In this document: one piece after another, positions 44,677 through 53,343 of the stretch
Layout: each line of letters opens with the position of its first letter
How positions within the stretch are numbered: position 1 is the first letter of the stretch
Origin: Lachnospiraceae bacterium
GTDB taxonomy: Bacteria > Bacillota > Clostridia > Lachnospirales > Lachnospiraceae
Length of the DNA: 64,000 nucleotides
Assembly: GCA_017623295.1 (NCBI GenBank)
Contig: JAGAPK010000017.1
Coordinates: forward strand, 1-64,000
Reading direction: 5' to 3'
Made by a program: the position numbers and the translations under genes
Notes under the pieces: model-generated
What the model saw: the letters and a program-made list of their open reading frames with translations, nothing else
Database searches by the model: none
Told to the model about the DNA's origin: nothing

Positions 44677-44751
44677 AGCTCCAACAAGGAGCTGATAGAG
44701 AAAAAAGGAACTTACTACCAGCTCTATATGGGAGCATTTGAGTTAGAGTAA
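44677..44751 (+). pseudogene. Relic of the C-terminus of an ABC multidrug transporter
   Basis: The last 24 codons of a frame ending TAA 44749-44751 read NKELIEKKGTYYQLYMGAFE plus LE. This is the typical C-terminal tail of MsbA/MdlB-type ABC exporters ('ELLEKKGxYYxLYxxQFE'). The rest of the gene is gone. It overlaps the stop end of the oxidase gene on the other strand by nine bases, marking an old deletion or insertion junction. Confidence 0.7.
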
Positions 44752-47700
44752 AAATTTTTGACAAATATTTTTGCATTTGCAGATAATACCATGTTTCAGA
44801 ACGCGGAAGATACCCCACATACCGGATTCAACATCCCATTTGAAGCTTCCGGAGCGATAGAGATAATCTCCGGGAGCGGAAGCACCATTTGCCAGTTCCA
44901 GATTAAAGGTGTTTCCGATGCTGATGCCGCCTTGCAGCGGAATGGTTTGTGAATGGGTATTCTTCGGTTGCTTTTTCCAGGTATGCCCATGAATGCAGAA
45001 TCCAATGTTTCGAGGTTTGTCAGCAGGCATTGCCAGTCGGAAAAGAACGCGTTCCCCGGAATAAGCCTTAAAGACAGGAGTAGCAGGATCGCCGTGTATT
45101 TTGCTGCTGAATATTTTAGCTATCTGAGGATGATTTTTCAAGCGGTTTGCAAAACGCTCTGAGCGATAGTTATAACCTTTTTCGCCGGTATCTTCGTCAT
45201 CTACATCTTCCCCATCTTCCGAAACAGTAGTCTGAATCAATTGATTATCTTTATCTAACATACGAATTCCATTTTGACTGATAACAACATATTCCCGGAA
45301 ACTGTCTATACCGGGTGCGGTAATGACTGCCGATTCGTCATAAATTGTTTTTGCCAGAGAGAAATTTTTATACCATTTTGCTCCAGCCGGTTCAATCAGA
45401 ATAACTCCGAATAAGCCATGATATCTGTGATTTCGCATATCGCCAAAAGATTGAATGATACAGGTGCCATATTCTTTATCAGCGTACCAGAGATATTTCT
45501 TGCTTTCGCCTATATCTACAGTCTGCTCCTGATTATTGTAACCAACGTTTATTCCAGAATGTTCTATCGGGTCATAATTTAGATACTGAGGATTTAAAGA
45601 AACCCGCATAGAAGGCTTGTGCTTGTAATCAAGCGGAACGCGTGGATAGTCAAAGTAAGGAATCGGATCTTTTGGATTAAAAAGATTATGAAGCGTTACT
45701 TCGATCCAGTCACCGGCATTTGCACGTAAAATAAGAGGCTTGGGCTGATAATCCTTACACAGTGCTTTTTCGCTATCTTCAAGCGGTACGAACATAAGAC
45801 CGTCAGGGTCGTGATCACCATAGCGATTGTAAGGGATTTCTCGTTTGATAGCAGCAATATCATAATGGCGAATGGTAGAATTTTTGGTAGGACATGGTGG
45901 AAGCGGGATTATGCTGTCTTTCGCTTTGCAAATGGGCTTTAATCGTTTGTTCACATGACGGTAGGCACGGATAATACCCCAGAGTCCAAGCCATGCATCG
46001 TCGATGCCTCCGAAATAATACAGATAATCAGCAGGACGGTATTGTTTGGTGATTTTAATATTAAAGGCTTCCGAAATACCGAGAGTCTGAGAAGCTACAA
46101 TAGGGGAAGACGGGTTAGCAATTTCTTTTTGCCAGGATAATCCTGTCAGGTTGAAAGCATGCTGTTCTTCGTGGGCACCGTCCAGAAGACGGATAATCAT
46201 TTCATCACCCGGATAGGTTTCCAGAATCGGCGTTGCAGGATCACCATGAACCAGAGAACTGAAAATATAAGCAGGGTCTTCCTGTGACTTCAACCTTTCC
46301 CGCATTGGTTCACAACGATAATTGATACCCATGACGCCGGGATCGTCATGAGAACCGGGAACTTCCGGTGGATTTAGAGGATTTCCGTCTTTATCAAACA
46401 GAAAGGCGAAGTCATGAACAAACAGTGCAAATTCGCGGAATGATGTGCCATCTTTCCGACGGATAACGGCTTTCGTGCCGAAAGAAAGTTCTTTTCCGGT
46501 TCGAATATGGTGGAAGGTTGCACCGGCTTCTTCTACAATCAGAGCACCGAATACACCGTGCTGTTGGTGAGAATTGGCAAAGAGGTGGTCATGGAAAAAT
46601 ACCGTATTGAGTTCGGTATTGGCAAAGAAGCGCTCTATTAACGTTTCATATTTTCTGGCACCGGCAATATTGTTCCAGCCATTGGCAGCACCATCTGAAA
46701 CAATCGTATCAAATTTTACAAGATGAATGTGATAACCGGCAATGTCTGTTTTCGTCCGCATCTGGAAAGGACTCTCTTCCAGATATTCGGGGAGAAGATT
46801 GGTCAGGCGGATTTCAATGCAATCACCTGCATTGGCACGGATAACGAGCGGTTCCACTTGAATTTTGCAGGCTTCTACTTTCTGAATATAGGCATCCAGA
46901 CCTCCGTGCCTTTCCAGTTCTTCTTTTAAAACGAAAAATCTACCTTGTGGGTCATGCCAGCCATACTTATTATAAGTGACCTTTGCCTGAACAAGTGCGA
47001 TTTCAAAAACTTTCGGTTCACAATCGTTTTGACATGGATACTTGTCATTGCAGTGAACAGACTTTTCATTATGACATGAGCAGTTATCAGTATGACAAGG
47101 ACAAGTGTCGGTGTAGAGAGCACCCGGCTCAAAACCTTCTACAAAGCTTGCTTCTTCCAGTATCGAGGGTTCCATTTTATTTGTACCGTCTGGGTTCAAG
47201 ATACCAAGTGGTGGTTGCAATGGCGGTTCACCAAAAGTTCCTTTGATGAAATTCGGATAGCCCGGATGCAGTGCATCTTTTTTTGGTGGAGCAGCTCTGT
47301 CGGCAAGAGGGCAAAGTGGTGGAATTCTGGTACCGTCAGGTAAGGTGCCGCTACCATCTTCCAGACGGTCATGGATGCGCCAGAGTGTCCACATTCCTTC
47401 GTGGAAGTGAGGGTACAGATGGCAGTGGAAAATCACATCGCCGATAGTTCCGTTCAGACTTCCGGCACCATGCAGAATGTCAAGGGTATAACATTCCTGA
47501 GGACTGATTGTAATGGAGTCGATGATAGTGGAATTTTGGTCGTTTCCTTCCCAACGCCATTGATGATTGTGCAGATGAAAGACATGAGTTTCCTTAATAC
47601 CGCCGTGAACAAGCCGTATTTTGGATGGATCGCCGACATAAGCACGCAGAATTGGCGGTGCAGGGTCACCATATACCCAGGAACTCATGGAAATGTCTTC

Positions 47701-48447
47701 GCCGGTGTCGGAATGTTCGTGAGTAAGCGGCATACGGTTACGCATAGGTTCGGACCGGTAGCTGATGGCGGTAGTGGAAGACGGAAGCAGCGTGTGTGGG
47801 TCAACAGGCTGTTCTCCATCTTTATTCTTGATTTCAAGCTCATCATGGAAAAAGACTGTATACTCACGGAAAGAAGGATTGGTTGGATGGTAAATGTCAG
47901 CAAACAAACCGCTTTCGATTTCTTCTCCCGTTTCAGGGTCTAACCATTTGGATTCCGGAGCTTCTACAACGATAGCACCGAATAATCCGTGAATATTGGT
48001 GCCATCTTCGCTGCTTGTGGTATCACCCATATCATGAAATAAATACACGCCTTCTGAAGCAGCATACCATGTGTATACGATTTTGTTTCGGGTAGTGGAG
48101 TCTTTGTTGAATCCAACACTGGAACCGTCAGAAGTCTGGACATCATAATCAAGTCCCTGTACATGAATAGATAATGGACGGTTCAAAGAATGAGAGAAAG
48201 AAATGATGATTTTTTCACCGACATTGGCACGAATAACTAAGGGGACAACTTCATCATAAGGCTGAGGAATTTCTTGATTAAAGTTCTGTAAAGCTCCTTT
48301 TTTGATACGTTCGGCATCCTTTTTCAAAACATAAAGAAGTCCATCCGGGTCGTGGTCCCCATATTTGTTATAAACGATAGGAACCTGAATTGCTTCTATT
48401 TCATAATGACGTACTTTATTAGGGCATGGATAGTTGCACAGTTCCAT
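44743..48447 (-). CDS. Giant multicopper oxidase with three cupredoxin pairs (MnxG-like)
   Basis: 1234 residues built of three similar ~400-residue units, each opening with YNKYGDHDPDG-type sequence at about 26, 492 and 875; each unit probably holds two cupredoxin domains. Copper motifs: HVFHLHNHQW (288-297) and HCHLYPHFHEGM (341-352) in unit 1; YHIHLVKFD (572-580) and FFHDHLFANSHQQHG (617-631) in unit 2; unit 3 has lost them. Thus the type-1 and trinuclear sites seem complete, but the order is C-D before A-B, a permuted layout. Size and domain number match the Bacillus manganese oxidase MnxG. A Cys/His-rich linker (449-476) and Cys near both ends are unusual. No signal peptide. It is expressed with the DUF2935 gene; a GGGAGG is eight bases before ATG. 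Confidence 0.88.
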   Translation of the reverse strand: MELCNYPCPNKVRHYEIEAIQVPIVYNKYGDHDPDGLLYVLKKDAERIKKGALQNFNQEIPQPYDEVVPLVIRANVGEKIIISFSHSLNRPLSIHVQGLDYDVQTSDGSSVGFNKDSTTRNKIVYTWYAASEGVYLFHDMGDTTSSEDGTNIHGLFGAIVVEAPESKWLDPETGEEIESGLFADIYHPTNPSFREYTVFFHDELEIKNKDGEQPVDPHTLLPSSTTAISYRSEPMRNRMPLTHEHSDTGEDISMSSWVYGDPAPPILRAYVGDPSKIRLVHGGIKETHVFHLHNHQWRWEGNDQNSTIIDSITISPQECYTLDILHGAGSLNGTIGDVIFHCHLYPHFHEGMWTLWRIHDRLEDGSGTLPDGTRIPPLCPLADRAAPPKKDALHPGYPNFIKGTFGEPPLQPPLGILNPDGTNKMEPSILEEASFVEGFEPGALYTDTCPCHTDNCSCHNEKSVHCNDKYPCQNDCEPKVFEIALVQAKVTYNKYGWHDPQGRFFVLKEELERHGGLDAYIQKVEACKIQVEPLVIRANAGDCIEIRLTNLLPEYLEESPFQMRTKTDIAGYHIHLVKFDTIVSDGAANGWNNIAGARKYETLIERFFANTELNTVFFHDHLFANSHQQHGVFGALIVEEAGATFHHIRTGKELSFGTKAVIRRKDGTSFREFALFVHDFAFLFDKDGNPLNPPEVPGSHDDPGVMGINYRCEPMRERLKSQEDPAYIFSSLVHGDPATPILETYPGDEMIIRLLDGAHEEQHAFNLTGLSWQKEIANPSSPIVASQTLGISEAFNIKITKQYRPADYLYYFGGIDDAWLGLWGIIRAYRHVNKRLKPICKAKDSIIPLPPCPTKNSTIRHYDIAAIKREIPYNRYGDHDPDGLMFVPLEDSEKALCKDYQPKPLILRANAGDWIEVTLHNLFNPKDPIPYFDYPRVPLDYKHKPSMRVSLNPQYLNYDPIEHSGINVGYNNQEQTVDIGESKKYLWYADKEYGTCIIQSFGDMRNHRYHGLFGVILIEPAGAKWYKNFSLAKTIYDESAVITAPGIDSFREYVVISQNGIRMLDKDNQLIQTTVSEDGEDVDDEDTGEKGYNYRSERFANRLKNHPQIAKIFSSKIHGDPATPVFKAYSGERVLFRLAMPADKPRNIGFCIHGHTWKKQPKNTHSQTIPLQGGISIGNTFNLELANGASAPGDYLYRSGSFKWDVESGMWGIFRVLKHGIICKCKNICQKFLL

Positions 48448-49365
48448 TTATGAATCCTCCCTTACGTTAGCACATTTTAAAATGCGGATATAGTGGTTGG
48501 CTTCACGCAGCACATGGTCTGCAAGTAACGGTAATATAATAGAAGCAATGTCACAGCTTAAGATACCTTTTGTTCCGGCGGTTTTGAATTCCTGATATTT
48601 TAAAGTTTCTTCTAATGATTCTTGGGTCAGCATGCGGTTTGCCAGACGATCCTGACTTTTGGCCATTTCCAGAAGCTTTTTATAATCCATTGCAAAATCG
48701 TTAGCCATTTTGACTAATTCCTCTTCTGATGGGTCTAATAAACCGCGAATAAACAATGCATGTTCCATCATAATGCGATTCCAGAATTCCTCAGTACCCC
48801 AAAGTCTGCGATAAGAAACTTGGCGGTTACTCATAAGGTCTTCAATTGTAGAGCGATACAATTTGGCCTCACGAATAATGTGCTCAATAAGAAGCGGATA
48901 GTTGAATGTAAAAAGCTTTCCTTCACTGACTTCTTGTAGAATACCTTCTTTCAGTGCAATCAGTCCATCTAACAATTCGATGGATCGTTCATTGATTCGG
49001 TGAACCTGGCGGAGCAGTTCGCGACTGTTTTCAAAACGTGATATCGGACGAAGATTTTTTTCCATGCGGGAAATTTCCGTATTAATCGGAACACCACTCA
49101 GACACGAGGTCTGGTTCTCGGCGTCTATTGTGAATTCCGTAACCAGTTCATCAGAAGTAAGAATCGGTTCATTGACCCTGCCGTTACTAAGATGAACAAC
49201 ATCTAAGAGTAACAGTTCAAATTGTTGTCTAAAAGAGTCGGCACGATTAATCCAACGGGTGTCTTTGCAAGGGAAACCAGCTTCTAAAAATAAGGAGTGT
49301 TCTTTCATGATTCTGGAAAAGAACAAGTGAGTTTCTAGTGAGAGAGTAACATAATTTTCTGTCAT
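48448..49365 (-). CDS. DUF2935 helical-bundle protein
   Basis: 305 residues in two similar halves. Each half begins with F-x-R/N-R-I-M-x-E-H-x-x-F (HLFFSRIMKEHSLFLEAGF near 13 and FWNRIMMEHALFIRG near 195) and carries a late helix with L-x-x-H-I/V-L/I-R-E-A (LIEHIIREAKLYR and LADHVLREANHYI). The conserved E-H and H-x-x-R-E-A pairs suggest a ferritin-like metal-binding four-helix bundle. Its TAA stop abuts the ATG of the oxidase, so the two are translated together. DUF2935 proteins are known from Bacillus and Clostridium spore formers; function is undetermined. Confidence 0.85.
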   Translation of the reverse strand: MTENYVTLSLETHLFFSRIMKEHSLFLEAGFPCKDTRWINRADSFRQQFELLLLDVVHLSNGRVNEPILTSDELVTEFTIDAENQTSCLSGVPINTEISRMEKNLRPISRFENSRELLRQVHRINERSIELLDGLIALKEGILQEVSEGKLFTFNYPLLIEHIIREAKLYRSTIEDLMSNRQVSYRRLWGTEEFWNRIMMEHALFIRGLLDPSEEELVKMANDFAMDYKKLLEMAKSQDRLANRMLTQESLEETLKYQEFKTAGTKGILSCDIASIILPLLADHVLREANHYIRILKCANVREDS

Positions 49366-49561
49366 GTCATATATTCCTTTTGTGTTATTTTTATTCCTGT
49401 TATATCATATGCGAAAAGGGGTAATCGTTCTTTTAAAAATAGGGTTTCGAAAATGCAAAAATTTTAAAGTTTCGAAAGTGAGATGTTGAATAGATTAGAT
49501 ATTTTGCGAGATAAGTGGTATCATTTAAAACGGAAATTATAATAGAGAGGCATTGTGTGTG

Positions 49562-50577
49562 ATGAAAGCAGCAATTTATATGGGAAAAGAAAATATAGAA
49601 GTAAGAGAGATACCGACACCGGAATGTGGCGATGATGATGTACTCATCCAAAATATTTATTCCAGTATTTGTGGAACAGATGTGGCGGTATATACACATG
49701 GCCCCGGAACCGGTCATCGTATTACGGTGGGCGAAGAATTTGGACATGAAACCGTATCTAGTATTGTAGCAGTTGGAAAAAATGTCAAAGATTTTGAAAT
49801 AGGAGAACGGGTATATCCTTATCCGCGTTATGCAAAGAATGATACGAGAAGGGCAGGAACGATTGGTGGTCAGAATACATACTTGTTCCACAGGCAAAGC
49901 GAAATCATTCGCTTTATGCTGTCAGCGATAAAATATCGGATCGTTTGGCTTGCTTAATAGAACCGTTTACGGTAGGATGCCGTGCGGCAAGACGGGGACA
50001 GCCAAAAGCAGGAGAAAAAGCAGTTGTTTTTGGTTGTGGAACAATCGGTGTTGCGGCAGCAGTAGCTTTACAATATTTTGGTGTTGAAAAAGTGATGATT
50101 TGTGATGTGTCCGATTTCCGTCTGGATATTGCAAAAAATCTTGGATTTGCAGTATGCAATACGACCAAAGAAAATTTTATCGAAAAGGCAAAAAACTATT
50201 TTGGCACAGCATATTCTTTAAAGGGAGAAACTGCCGATGTTGATTGCTTTATCGACGCAGCAGGTGCAGAAAGTATTCTTGAAATATTTATGGAATATGG
50301 AAAAATTGAAAGTCGATTTGTGTCGGTAGCGGTTAATAATGCTATCCGCCAGCTTGACTTGTTACACTTGACTTTTGCGCAAAAAAGCATCATTGGTTCT
50401 GGTGGCTATATGCCGGAAGATGTGAGAGATGTCATGAAAATTATGGAAAGCGGCAGATGGAATCTTGAGTCTATTATTACTCACGAATTTCCGCTTGAGC
50501 AGATAGAAAAGGCAATTCAGACTGCTGCTGATAGCAGCCAGGCATTTAATGTGGAGATTAAATTTAAGGAATCATGA
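49562..50577 (+). pseudogene. Zinc-dependent alcohol dehydrogenase (MDR family), frameshifted
   Basis: Two overlapping frames make one medium-chain dehydrogenase. The first (to about 49870) has SSICGTDVAVY, EEFGHETVSS and ends normally at AGTIGG. The second starts SEYILVPQAK, continues to CLIEPFTVGCRA, the Rossmann GCGTIGVAA and the usual C-terminus. Between them GGT-GGT-CAG shifts by one base (or lost a Phe codon plus one base) near 49869-49871. The structural-zinc Cys cluster is absent, as in some polyol dehydrogenases. The break may be a sequencing error or a real inactivation. Gene start: ATG 49562 (GTG 49559 or TTG 49553 possible). Confidence 0.88.
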
Positions 50578-50640
50578 TAAAATTTTGAAAAATAGCGTAG
50601 TTTTCGGTAAATGTGGGACAAAAGCGAATAGGAGAAAGTT

Positions 50641-50680
50641 CCAAAGTTGATATAGTTTAAAACTATGACAAACTTTATTT
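50641..50680 (+). promoter_or_regulatory. MET-box-like palindrome
   Basis: A perfect 15-bp palindrome ATAGTTT-A-AAACTAT (50652-50666) within a longer imperfect dyad AAAGTT...AACTTT (50644-50675). It matches the streptococcal MET-box (TATAGTTTnAAACTATA) bound by MetR/MtaR-type LysR proteins. The flanking dyad and following T-rich bases could also serve as a terminator for the dehydrogenase gene. A related site lies at 53241-53270. Confidence 0.5.
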
Positions 50681-50812
50681 TATTTGTATTATACAATTTG
50701 ACCTATAAGAAGTATAATATCAAGCAAAAATGATGTGAGAAACTTATATGACGATTACTGAAAATGATAAGAGTAACAATTTGTTTTGGATTAGTGAAAA
50801 AACTGATATATA

Positions 50813-50856
50813 ATAGAGGTAATTGCGTAAGGCAGTTGCCTCTATTTTTAGTTAAA
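50813..50856 (+). terminator. Terminator-like hairpin upstream of the DUF512 gene
   Basis: AGAGGTAATTGC (50814-50825) pairs with GCAGTTGCCTCT (50832-50843) with two G-U pairs, followed by ATTTTTAG. It lies inside a 317-bp gap (50578-50906) and could end a short leader transcript. Apart from the MET-box-like site and a -10-like TATAAT just before the hairpin, nothing else was seen in this gap. Confidence 0.6.
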
Positions 50857-50906
50857 TTGGAATGAAAATAATCTGATAAAGAGAAAAGTGGAGATTGGGA
50901 CTAACT

Positions 50907-52310
50907 ATGAAAGAACACATTATAAAATCTGTGGAAGTAGGTTCTATTGCAGAAGAATTGGAAATAGAGGTCGGAGATGTATTATTATCCATCAATGATG
51001 AAGAAATAGAAGATATATTTGATTACCGCTTTTTGATTAAAGATGAATATTTAGAAGTTGTCATAAGAAAATCTAACGGAGAAGAATGGCTTCTTGAAAT
51101 AGAGAAAGAGTATGATGATGACTTAGGGATTGAATTTGAAAACGCTTTGATGAGTGAATATCGCTCCTGTAGTAATAAATGTATTTTTTGCTTTATTGAT
51201 CAGATGCCGCCGGGAATGAGAGAAACATTGTATTTCAAAGATGATGATTCCAGACTTTCTTTTCTTCAAGGGAATTATATTACTATGACAAATATGAGAG
51301 AAAAAGACATCGACAGAATTATCCGCATGAATTTAGCCCCCATCAATATTTCTGTTCAGACAACCAATCCGGAGTTACGCTGTAAAATGTTGCATAATAG
51401 ATTTGCCGGGGAAAAATTGAAATATTTGGACAGGCTATATGAAGGTCATATAGAAATGAATGGTCAGGTTGTATGTTGTAAAAACGTGAATGACGGAGAT
51501 GAATTGAAACGAACCATTGAAGATTTGTCGAAGTATCTCCCGTTTATGAAAAGTGTGTCTGTAGTTCCGGCAGGGATTACAAAATATCGGGATGGATTAT
51601 ATCCATTAGAGATATTTAGTAAGGAAGAAGCAGGAGCAGTAATCGATTTAATCGAAAGTTATCAAAAACAGTTTTATGATGAATATGGACTGCATTTTAT
51701 TCATGCCAGTGATGAATGGTATATCAATGCAGAGCGAGATTTTCCAGAAGAAGAAAAATATGATGGGTATATTCAACTTGAAAATGGTGTGGGTATGATG
51801 CGGATATTTATCAATGAATTTGAGGACGCATTAGAACACTTGATAAACAGCAAAAAATATCCTAAACTAAAAGAAAATTTGCATCGAACAGTAACAATAG
51901 CAACTGGAAAATTAACATATTCTACCTTACAATCATTTGCAAATCAGGTGAAGGAATACTTTCCAGGTTTGACGATACATATTATCAGCATAAGAAATGA
52001 TTTTTTTGGCGAGACAATTACCGTTTCAGGACTGGTCACAGGACAGGATTTGGTGAAACAGATTAAAAAGCGACAGAATGAAGGGTTAGAACTTGGTAAT
52101 GTATTAAATATTCCATCTAATATGCTGCGGATGGGAGAACAGGTTTTTTTGGATGATATGACGGTTGAGAAAGTAGAAATTGAACTTGGAATGAAGGTGG
52201 TTCCAGTAGAGTCTGGAGGACAAGACTTCTTGGAAGCTATGACAAATATAGAGTATCATATGAATAGGGATAATGGAAACTTTGTGTATATACAGGCATA
52301 TGACAGATGA
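50907..52310 (+). CDS. DUF512 family protein (PDZ plus radical-SAM-like Fe-S domain)
   Basis: 467 residues. An N-terminal PDZ-like domain (VGSIAEELEIEVGDVLLSINDEEI) is followed by a radical-SAM-like core with the cysteine cluster C-S-N-K-C-I-F-C-F (C-x3-C-x2-C, about 90-98) and the family's LQGNYITMTNMREKD and VQTTNPELRCKML motifs. The C-terminal half is DUF512. The family is widespread in Clostridia, often near der/plsY; its reaction is unknown. ATG 50907 is preferred to TTG 50895. lysR follows 20 bp later. Confidence 0.9.
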   Translation: MKEHIIKSVEVGSIAEELEIEVGDVLLSINDEEIEDIFDYRFLIKDEYLEVVIRKSNGEEWLLEIEKEYDDDLGIEFENALMSEYRSCSNKCIFCFIDQMPPGMRETLYFKDDDSRLSFLQGNYITMTNMREKDIDRIIRMNLAPINISVQTTNPELRCKMLHNRFAGEKLKYLDRLYEGHIEMNGQVVCCKNVNDGDELKRTIEDLSKYLPFMKSVSVVPAGITKYRDGLYPLEIFSKEEAGAVIDLIESYQKQFYDEYGLHFIHASDEWYINAERDFPEEEKYDGYIQLENGVGMMRIFINEFEDALEHLINSKKYPKLKENLHRTVTIATGKLTYSTLQSFANQVKEYFPGLTIHIISIRNDFFGETITVSGLVTGQDLVKQIKKRQNEGLELGNVLNIPSNMLRMGEQVFLDDMTVEKVEIELGMKVVPVESGGQDFLEAMTNIEYHMNRDNGNFVYIQAYDR

Positions 52311-52330
52311 GTTTTGCGAGGTGATTTATC

Positions 52331-53233
52331 ATGACATTGCAACAGTTAAAATACATAGTAACGGTAGCAGAAACAGGAAATATTACAGAAGCTGCAAAGC
52401 AGTTGTTTATATCCCAGCCGAGCTTAACGAACGCGATTCGTGAGCTTGAAAAGGAAATGCAAATAACGATTTTCAACAGAACGAATAAAGGCGTGGTAAT
52501 ATCCAATGAGGGAGAGATATTCCTCTCTTATGCCAGACAGATATTAGAACAAGTCGGACTTATGGAAGAAAAATTCTTAAACGTAAAAGAAAGACGTCCA
52601 CAGTTCTCAGTGTCCTGCCAGCATTATTCATTTGCTGTGAATGCTTTTGTGGATTTAATACACGAATTTGATGCAAATCAGTATGATTTTACTTTAAGAG
52701 AAACACAGACCTATGAAATCATTGAGGATGTGAGCCGATTGAAAAGTGAAATCGGCATTTTGTATGTATCTTCAAAGAATGAAGAGATTATTATGAAACT
52801 GATTAAGCAACATGATTTGAAATTTGAAGAACTGTTTACTGCTAAGCCACATGTGTTTATTAGTTCAAAACACCCTTTGGCAGATAAAGAAATGATAACA
52901 TTGGAAGATTTAGAGGAATATCCCTATTTGTCCTTCGAGCAGGGAGAATACAATTCCTTCTATTTTGCAGAGGAAATACTTAGTACGCTGGATCATAAAA
53001 AGAATATCAAGGTGCGGGATAGGGCAACGTTATTTAATCTGGTGATTGGACTGAATGGTTATACAGTCAGCTCCGGAGTTATCAGTAAGGAATTAAACGG
53101 TGAGAATATTATTGCAAGACCCTTGCTTGTGGATGAATACATGAAGATTGGTACGATTACGCAGAAAAATATGCCGCTTAGCCGGTATGGTGTAGCTTAC
53201 ATGGAAGCACTTAAAAAGCATATTGCGGAGTAA
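52331..53233 (+). CDS. LysR-family transcriptional regulator (candidate methionine regulator)
   Basis: 300 residues: an N-terminal winged helix (LQQLKYIVTVAETGNITEAAKQL, QPSLTNAIRELEKEM) and a type II periplasmic-binding effector domain. It lies directly upstream of a MetE-like gene with a MET-box-like palindrome between them, which suggests a MetR/CmbR-like role in methionine or cysteine control. Start follows GAGGTG. Ligand and regulon are inferred from context. Confidence 0.92.
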   Translation: MTLQQLKYIVTVAETGNITEAAKQLFISQPSLTNAIRELEKEMQITIFNRTNKGVVISNEGEIFLSYARQILEQVGLMEEKFLNVKERRPQFSVSCQHYSFAVNAFVDLIHEFDANQYDFTLRETQTYEIIEDVSRLKSEIGILYVSSKNEEIIMKLIKQHDLKFEELFTAKPHVFISSKHPLADKEMITLEDLEEYPYLSFEQGEYNSFYFAEEILSTLDHKKNIKVRDRATLFNLVIGLNGYTVSSGVISKELNGENIIARPLLVDEYMKIGTITQKNMPLSRYGVAYMEALKKHIAE

Positions 53234-53240
53234 AAATAGG

Positions 53241-53280
53241 AGTTTGATATAGCTTAGAACTATGTCAAACTTTTATTTTT
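53241..53280 (+). promoter_or_regulatory. MET-box-like palindrome and possible lysR terminator
   Basis: GTTTGATATAG (53242-53252) and CTATGTCAAAC (53260-53270) form 11-bp arms with one G-U mismatch; the core ATAG-cttaga-A-CTAT resembles the site at 50652. It is followed by TTTTATTTTTT, so it also looks like a terminator for lysR. Its centre is about 66 bp before the predicted start of metE-like transcription, the normal place for LysR activation. Confidence 0.6.
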
Positions 53281-53286
53281 TCGTAT

Positions 53287-53315
53287 TTTACGGTTATTTT
53301 TTGTGGAGCTATAAT
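53287..53315 (+). promoter_or_regulatory. Promoter of the MetE-like gene
   Basis: -35 TTTACG (53287-53292), 17-bp spacer, perfect -10 TATAAT (53310-53315). The weak -35 fits an activator-dependent promoter. Confidence 0.6.
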
Positions 53316-53343
53316 TACAACATCATTTAACAAAGAATAAGAA

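Noticed and set aside
47371..47943. 190-codon plus-strand ORF inside the multicopper oxidase
   Set aside because: Shadow frame of a long gene on the other strand; no independent signals.
50748..50813. 21-codon ORF (starts MTITENDKSNN) before the hairpin at 50813
   Set aside because: Weak ribosome binding site, no amino-acid bias that fits a leader peptide, no homology recognised.
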